Shown piece after piece: positions 58,411 to 64,000 of a DNA stretch of 64,000 bases; the first letter of the stretch is position 1, and each line of letters opens with the position of its first letter. The translations under genes and the position numbers were made by a program. The notes beneath the pieces are model-generated. The model was not told the origin of the DNA, did not search any database, and saw only the letters and a program-made list of their open reading frames with translations. The stretch is from Triplophysa rosa (lineage: Eukaryota; Chordata; Actinopteri; Cypriniformes; Nemacheilidae): NCBI RefSeq assembly GCF_024868665.1, contig NC_079908.1, positions 1,470,753 to 1,534,752 of the forward strand, in the 5' to 3' direction.

Positions 58411-58657
58411 TGAACCAAACTTGCCAGCCATCTCCAATGCCAGGGTCAAAGTATGAAGACCTGTGAGAGATCTTCATCACTACTGTGTTCACTGCATTAA
58501 AATAACTGCTCCTCATTTTTTCAGACATATTCCACCGGCTTCTTTGCTTCCAAAAAAGAAGTACAGCCTACTTCAAGTTCATTTTATACTTTGGCAAAGT
58601 TTAAGAGTATATTTTAAAGCATACTATACTTAGTAAGTAATTGCAAGAGTATACTAT

Positions 58658-58813
58658 GGCCAGGTTTCGCAAACAAGGCTTATCTTAAACCAGGATTATG
58701 CCTTAGATAAATTAGGATATTAAAATTGCTTTTATTAAAATGCATAAACATTACTGGTGTGCATTTTGAGACAAAACAAAGGCAGTTTTAAACCTTGTCT
58801 GTGAAACCGGTCA
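58658..58813. mobile_element. MITE, tttcccggacag family (degenerate)
   Basis: ggccaggtttcgcaaacaag and ccttgtctgtgaaaccggtc form the ends, and aaaccaggattatgcctta lies inside. It is in the slc22a intron between the two visible exons. Confidence 0.6.
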
Positions 58814-59221
58814 TAATATTTTAATACCACCGGGGACTAAATTGCCCCACTTTGTATTTTTTAAGGCAGCGGCTATTTGCACTTAGTGAAAGCTGTAACT
58901 GCTGTTAAATGTGCTGAATTCTGACATAAAAAGAGTAAAAACTGCAGTTACTGTGTCTTTAATAACTATGAACTGTCTACATGAAAACTTCTAAGACATC
59001 ATCTTCAGATGAATACTATATTCCTCTTATGCATCATGTACTGTCCGCTCTGAAAATAACAGAACCCGGTTCTCAGAATACTCATTTTTATTACCTTGAG
59101 TGATCAAAGTCCTTCTTACATGTGTAAGTGCTAAACCTTGACCCCCAGTAAACTCAGATTTGACTGATTTTACAAACATTGCCGCAACAACTAAACTAAT
59201 CTCTGACGCATGTGCACAGTC

Positions 59222-59455
59222 CTGAAAGGGGAACTCTGCCGAAAAATGAAAATCCTGCCATGATTTACTCACCCTCAAGATGTTCGCCAAGCCTAGGACA
59301 TCTGTTTATCTTCACAATGTAAATTAAGATAGTTTCGATGAGGTCTGGGAGCTTTCTGACTCCCTGACTTTCAAAGCTCAAAATATTGAATGGCTTGAAG
59401 GTATGTCATTCATGCCAGAGTTTTTTAATCTTCGGCAGAGTTCCCTTTTAGTGTG
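59222..59455. mobile_element. MITE-like element (gggaactctgccgaaa ends)
   Basis: ggggaactctgccgaaaaat on the left faces cttcggcagagttccctttt on the right (to about 59448). The interior has tgatttactcaccctcaaga. It is a relative of the GGGATAGTTCACCC family, next to the slc22a exon at 59511. Confidence 0.75.
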
Positions 59456-59927
59456 TTTCACCGTTTTATGAATGATTCAACATCACAGAGCTTTAGGCAA
59501 AGTTTCTTACTTTCAGGAATCATTTGGATGAAAAGCAGAAATGCTCCTCCGATGCTGAGGAAAGCAGCGAGGAGAGGCCTGTGTGGACAACTCTTCAGGA
59601 GAAAAGTGGAGACAATATAGGCGGGCACTTCAGTGACAGCCGACAGAAAACAATTCAGAAAGGGATCGCCAATAAGATTTGAAGTGTTTAGGGATAATCC
59701 AAAATATCCCACATTGATGGCCATCCTAACAGAGAAACAAAGAGACAACCATAATGACCATTGAATGATGAGGTATGTATTTTTATTTTCAGATGATATT
59801 TTTGAAATTCCCGAGAAGAAAATGTTGTTTTATAACATTTTTGATTTGATAGAGTTCTCAGTTGTGTTCAAGTCTCAGATTTTCTCCTAAAATGAATTAA
59901 CAAACAAATGAGAGTGCAATTACTCAA

Positions 59928-60085
59928 CAGTGTTAGGAGTAATGCGTTACAAAAGTAATGTATTACAGTAACATATTATTTTTTGCTGTAACGCAGTAGT
60001 GTAAGGCATTACTAATCAATTTTCAGTAATATTTTACTCGGTACATGTTCAGTAATGCTTGCGTTACAACAAACTTTTCGCCCGC
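59928..60085. mobile_element. hAT-like MITE fragment (taatgcgttaca type)
   Basis: cagtgttaggagtaatgcgt begins the element, with the repeated gtaatgtattacagtaac/ctgtaacgcagtagtgtaa interior. The right terminus is missing or decayed. A different repeat (gccagtgttgccagggtc...) follows at about 60270. Confidence 0.55.
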
Positions 60086-60533
60086 GAGACATTAACAAAT
60101 CAAAAATCCCGCAAGTAAGTTCTATTTCCTGTTCGTGAATAGAAGCGTGTGGTGTCATTCATCTCCCTCTGGCTGGTGCAACTTTGTATTTTATATTGTA
60201 ACGCGGCATGAATTCAGCCTCTGAGCTAAAGGTCTGAGGCTATTGGCCCTGCCCAGTTTGCTGTAAGCGCCAGTGTTGCCAGGGTCGTGACTTTCCCGCA
60301 CAATTGGGCTATTTTGAAAATGCAGTTGCGGGAAAAATTATGGAGCCGCGGGTTTTTGGCCTACTTTAATAATGTACTGCGGCCGCCAAAATGTTTATTT
60401 ATATTCTAAGGATAAATGTTAATTGATGAGATTCTTAATGTGTATTCACACTCACATTCAACTCCAGGACCGGCCCGTTCTCAAAAGTGTGGGGAACGAG
60501 CGTCTGTCAGGCAGGCTACAGTACAGGGAGGGA

Positions 60534-60594
60534 CTGTACTGAGCTCAGCTCAACCAAAGAACGTGGGAGCTCAGCTCAACCAAAGAGGAAAATA
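60534..60594. repeat. 26-bp tandem duplication
   Basis: gagctcagctcaaccaaaga occurs twice in tandem (about 60541 and 60568). Confidence 0.75.
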
Positions 60595-60896
60595 TAGCGG
60601 TGGTAATAGACAATGCATCCAAATTATGCTTTTACCAATGTTTCGTAAGGTGCATGTCACGTTGCACAATGAAAGAAATCACTTGTGAGTGTACAACAGT
60701 TGATTCTTCCAGCTGCCAAATATCACGTTTGAGCAGCTATACGCAGTCTAGAACAACTAAAACATTGACGTGCTTGTACACATTATACATATGCAATAAA
60801 TTTAACCATGCTTATTTCTTAAGCAAGTTTTTGCATGTCTTACGAAGAGAAAACATGTTTCTCGTCCATTTCCGTGCTTGGCCTCGAGCACACGTG

Positions 60897-60985
60897 TGGG
60901 ACACTCCACCCAAAAACGAAAATTCTGTTATGGATTACTCACCTTCTAGTTGTTCCAAACCTGTATAAATTTCTTTGTTCGGTTG
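60897..60985. mobile_element. MITE fragment (GGGATAGTTCACCC family)
   Basis: ccacccaaaaacgaaaattc, ggattactcaccttctagtt and ccaaacctgtataaatttct. It is cut directly by the gypsy element at its right side. Confidence 0.65.
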
Positions 60986-61168
60986 TGTTATATCCTGCAT
61001 GTCCTGTTTTCGGACACTAGGTTATATGGTTATATGGTTATATGATGTGCGCGTGCGTTGTGAGAGTGAGTGACACAATATAGTAAACTGAGGTGATCCA
61101 CTCAAGCCGTGTGTGTGACCTGTTGTTAATATAACTTGCCTAAGCAAACACAGCATTTGGCGACGAGG

Positions 61169-61960
61169 ATGGCTGAGTTTATCTTACCACTGCCGACACC
61201 TTTTCTTCCCGTGCCTGGTGAACCGCCGATTCCATGGGCAAGCTGGATTGATGGTTTCACAGTGTATCTCGAGGCCATGGACTATAATGATATCTCCGAT
61301 CAGAGAAAAATCGCTCTGCTTCATCACTGCCTCGGGGCAGAGGGACAGAGGATATATCGTGCTCTCGGGGAAGCGCAGACTTATGAGGAAGCTGTCGTGT
61401 CTCTCGCTAATCACTTTACGGGCCAGCAGCGAGTCATACTCCGACGATACAAGCTACGCAAAGGGCTTCAACGACCGGGTCGGTGCAAAATTATGTGACT
61501 GATCTGTGTGACATGGTGCTCTCATTCAACTATGGATCACTTCAGGATCAGATCGTTCGCAATCAGCTTATTGAAGGGATACTGTGTGAAAAGACTCGGG
61601 AAAAACTGTTGCTAGAACCCGACGAGCTAACACTGAACCAAGCTGTTGTCATCGCACTGCAGGTGGAGGCAGCTCTCGAATGCTCCACACTACTAGCTGA
61701 TTCGCACCCCCCTGTGGACATTCCCACGCAGCAACTACGACCATCCTGCTACGCATACCACAGTTCTTTACCCACAGACCAGACTGAAAATAATGATGCA
61801 GGTTTTCCAGTGCAACTTGCACAATCACAGAGAAACCAGTTCAGCTATTGCGGCAACTGTGGGTCCAATTCACACAATTCAAGAGCTCAAAATTGTCCTG
61901 CATGTGGGCAGACATGCAGGAAGTGTCATGCTCAGGACAGAAGAACCCAGATGCAGGCGG
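61169..61960 (+). pseudogene. Gypsy gag, frameshifted
   Basis: It opens at ATG 61169 (MAEFILPLP). A capsid-like helical region (WIDGFTVYLEAM, HCLGAEGQRIYRAL, YEEAVVSLANHF) runs until a one-base frameshift between about 61455 and 61485. It resumes as VQNYVTDLCDMVLSFNYGSL and QDQIVRNQLIEGI, ending in CGNCGSNSHNS and CPACGQTCRKCHAQ, a Cys/His nucleic-acid-binding knuckle. Sequence after about 61930 is not gag; it resembles the end of an LTR in reverse (gacagaagaacccagatgca). Confidence 0.8.
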
Positions 61961-62026
61961 CAATGGCAGCAAAAACAATTATTTATTTAAATGTACAAAC
62001 AAAAACATGCTGGGGTATTTCATTAT

Positions 62027-62496
62027 CAGCGTTGGGTAAGTTACTCTGAAAAAGTAATTAATTACTAGTTACTAATTACATATTCAGTAGAGTAATTAGA
62101 TTACTGTACAAATTACTCTCTCCAAAAAGTATTTAATTACTTTTTACTAATTACTTTCTATATCCTACATCAACCTTGATTAGTTAAGTGATTGAAGGAT
62201 AGACATGAAACGGTTCTTTTAATTCATTCAAATAAATAAAATAAAACTACATAAAGTAGTATTATTAAATAACCAAAGTATTACAAATGTGAGAAAGATA
62301 AATTAATGAATGCATTTAAAAGTTAGACTTTGAATTTTAATGTATATTCCAGTATTGTATTTAGTTAAATTACATCAGATGTAACTGTAATTAAATTACA
62401 GAAAAAATAAGAGTAATTCCTTACTTCACTTTTTCAAGGAAAAAGTAATTAAATTACAGTAACTAATTACTTAGTAACTAGTTACACCCAACACTG
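62027..62496. mobile_element. hAT-like MITE inside gypsy pol
   Basis: cagcgttgggtaagttactc and aactagttacacccaacact, ending g, form the terminal repeats. The flanks ttcattat (62019-62026) and ttcgttat (62497-62504) are an 8-bp target duplication with one change. It is in reverse orientation to the 21320-21803 copy. Confidence 0.9.
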
Positions 62497-62510
62497 TTCG
62501 TTATACACGC

Positions 62511-63363
62511 ATGCCGTTTGGTCTAAGCTCTGCCCCCAGTTGTTTTCAAAAGGTGATGACCACCATCTTGGCTGGCATTCCTGGAGTGGCAATATATCTG
62601 GATGACATAGTGGTCCATGCATCGCACGTCCAGACCCATAACGACCGTCTCAGCAGGGTAACCAGTGCTCTCATGGCACATAACCTTACGTTAAATGGCG
62701 AGAAATGCACATTTGCAGCTTCAGCCATAGACTTTGTTGGGTACTGCCTTACCTCTAGGGGTATCACCCCTCTTCAGTCAAACATCGAGGCGATACATAG
62801 GATCCCAGAGCCCACCTCTGACTCCCAAGTGGCCTCATTCCTGGGCATGACAGCCTATTACCTCCGGTTCCTGCCTCAGTACTCCCAAACCACAGCGCCA
62901 CTTTGCCAGTTACTGAAGCAAGAGGAGACATGGAACTGGAATGCAGCATGCTCTGAGGCTATTCGAACACTGAAATCCCAGCTGACCACACCTCCCGTCC
63001 TGGCCCACTTCGACCCTGACAGTCTGCCTATTGTCACCTGTGATGCCTCCACACAGGCCCTGGGAGCAGTGTTGTCGCAAGAGCAGGACGGGGTGGAGAG
63101 ACCAATAGCATTCGCCTCCAGAGCTTTGACCCCCACGGAACAGCGCTACTCTGTGGGTGAACGTGAGGCCCTCGCATGTGTGTGGGCGACAGAAAGATGG
63201 CATGTCTTCCTATATGGTCAATGTTTCACCCTCCGTATGGATCATCAGGCTCTGACCACGCCCTTGTCAGCCTCTGGCTCAGGACATAAGCCCTTGCGTC
63301 TGCACAGATGGAGTGAGCGTCTGAGGCAGTATGACTATCAACTCAAATTCATGCCAGGGCATG
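62511..63363 (+). pseudogene. Gypsy reverse transcriptase (partial) and RNase H
   Basis: The frame starts within RT at FGLSSAPSCFQKVM, has the catalytic YLDD (residues 29-32 from 62511), the thumb (CTFAASAIDFVGYCLTSRGI, FLGMTAYYLRFLPQYS) and RNase H with VTCDASTQALGAVLSQ, SRALTPTEQRYSVGEREALA and MDHQAL. The frame is intact here, but the first RT aspartate block and the protease are missing. It ends at FMPGH, where it is fused by deletion to integrase sequence in another frame. Confidence 0.88.
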
Positions 63364-63855
63364 CCCCGTGCCATCACTACGGACAATGGCCCGCAGTTTA
63401 CTTCTGCTGACTTCTCAGCCTTCCTCTGCAGTAGAGGAATTAAGCATATCCGAGCTGCATTTTACCATCCGAAGGCAAACGGCGGGGTTGAAAGGTTCAA
63501 TCAGAGTCTCAAGAATGGCATTCGTGCACAGATGGTCCAGGGGTACACATTTCAGGCAGCACTCAATCTAACATTGATGCATTACAGAGCTAGTCAGCAC
63601 ACCACCACCCAGGCTTCTCCTGCTTTGCTCATGCTTGGCCGAGAGATGGAATTGCCATTGGACAGACTCAGACCACAAGAACTGTTACCAGCAGAGGCAG
63701 GCAGCACCTGGGCAGCAGCCAAAGCTGCTGTAACTTCAAACCAGAGACACATGAAGGACAATTTTGACAAGAGACACAAGGTCAAGCGGAGTAAGATAAC
63801 AGTTCGTGACTGGGTTCGGGTCCGGAGGCCCTGCCGTAGTAACAAAATGACATAA
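63364..63855 (+). pseudogene. Gypsy integrase core, truncated
   Basis: AITTDNGPQFTSADF holds the second catalytic Asp and YHPKANGGVERFNQSLK the catalytic Glu. ASPALLMLGREMELPLD and a basic HKVKRSKITVRDWV follow. The zinc-binding N-terminus and first Asp are absent because of the deletion at about 63360. The frame stops at 63853-63855. Confidence 0.88.
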
Positions 63856-64000
63856 TTTTGGTCCAAACCCCTCCAGGTGGCTCGTCAATTAGCGTCAGCT
63901 ACATTCTTGTTGAGCGATGGTTCCCGCTGGCATGCTAGTAGACTACGGAAGGTGGCAACCCCTTTCACCCCATCTACGTGCTCACAGGCGAGGGAGCCTA

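Larger units (their letters stand above)
56102..59725 (-). pseudogene. slc22a4/5-like (OCTN-type) organic cation/carnitine transporter, exon interrupted
   Basis: Two exons are readable. Exon 59511-59725 encodes MAINVGYFGLSLNTSN, NCFLSAVTEVPAYIVS and the next membrane segment FLSIGGAFLLFIQMI. It splices in phase (GTAAGA donor) to a second exon, whose acceptor lies next to 58460 and whose donor (GTAAGT... GTAAG) lies next to 56102. That exon encodes LHTLTLALEMAGKFG, then is cut by the DIRS-derived element (about 56236-58410), then resumes MSLTVVYIYIAELYPTVLRN. The AELYPT(V)LRN signature and the order match SLC22A4/A5 transmembrane segments 7-11. N-terminal exons would lie beyond 64000. I did not find the last exon(s) to the left. 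The insertion has no splice sites at its borders, so this copy should not make a full protein. Confidence 0.8.
60983..64000 (+). mobile_element. Degraded Ty3/gypsy LTR retrotransposon, runs off the window
   Basis: A probable LTR end (to about 61152, tg...ca) is followed by ttggcgacgagg, which resembles the primer-binding/leader region of such elements. Then come gag with a zinc knuckle, a MITE in place of protease and the RT start, the RT palm and RNase H, a deletion, and the integrase core. The element has lost several catalytic blocks and cannot be autonomous. The 3' LTR is outside the window. Confidence 0.85.

Overview
The window is vertebrate nuclear DNA and almost certainly teleost, most likely a cyprinid-type fish. 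Genes are split by GT-AG introns, and the non-genic DNA is packed with fish repeats: short inverted-repeat (MITE-like) elements, tRNA-like SINEs, L2-type LINE pieces, Ty3/gypsy LTR elements and DIRS-type tyrosine-recombinase retrotransposons. The assignment to a clade comes from repeat character and is an inference.

Three host genes can be read. (1) acsl6 (minus strand, coding 4319-18917) is an apparently intact 21-coding-exon long-chain acyl-CoA synthetase whose exons join in frame to 722 residues. (2) irf1 (plus strand, coding 23907-25571) is intact in 8 coding exons, 298 residues, with a non-coding first exon and a compact promoter holding a GAS site, an NRF1-type palindrome and a TATA box. 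(3) An slc22a4/5-like (OCTN family) gene on the minus strand shows only two exons (56102-59725). The more 3' one is split inside its coding sequence by a 2.2 kb DIRS-derived element, so this copy looks broken. acsl6, slc22a5 and irf1 also sit together on human 5q31, so this is a rearranged remnant of that neighbourhood. acsl6 and irf1 are transcribed away from each other across about 4.5 kb.

Layout: 1-3.5 kb is repeat-rich flank; 3.5-19 kb is acsl6 with its 3' UTR; 19-23.4 kb is an intergenic spacer with a 125-bp near-perfect palindrome and hAT-like MITEs; 23.4-26.2 kb is irf1. From 26 to 50 kb there is no recognisable complete gene, only nested transposons (notably a gag-only LTR element at 34360-36774 inside an older inverted-repeat element, and an L2 fragment plus a MITE inside a Tc1-like inverted-repeat element at 47466-49230) and one ISRE-preceded candidate first exon near 47.0 kb. 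From 50.1 to 55.6 kb there is a long decayed DIRS element; 56.2-58.4 kb holds its internally deleted relative in opposite orientation; 61.0-64.0 kb is a degraded Ty3/gypsy element that runs off the window.

The transposon genes are described as they stand, with their breaks. None appears autonomous.
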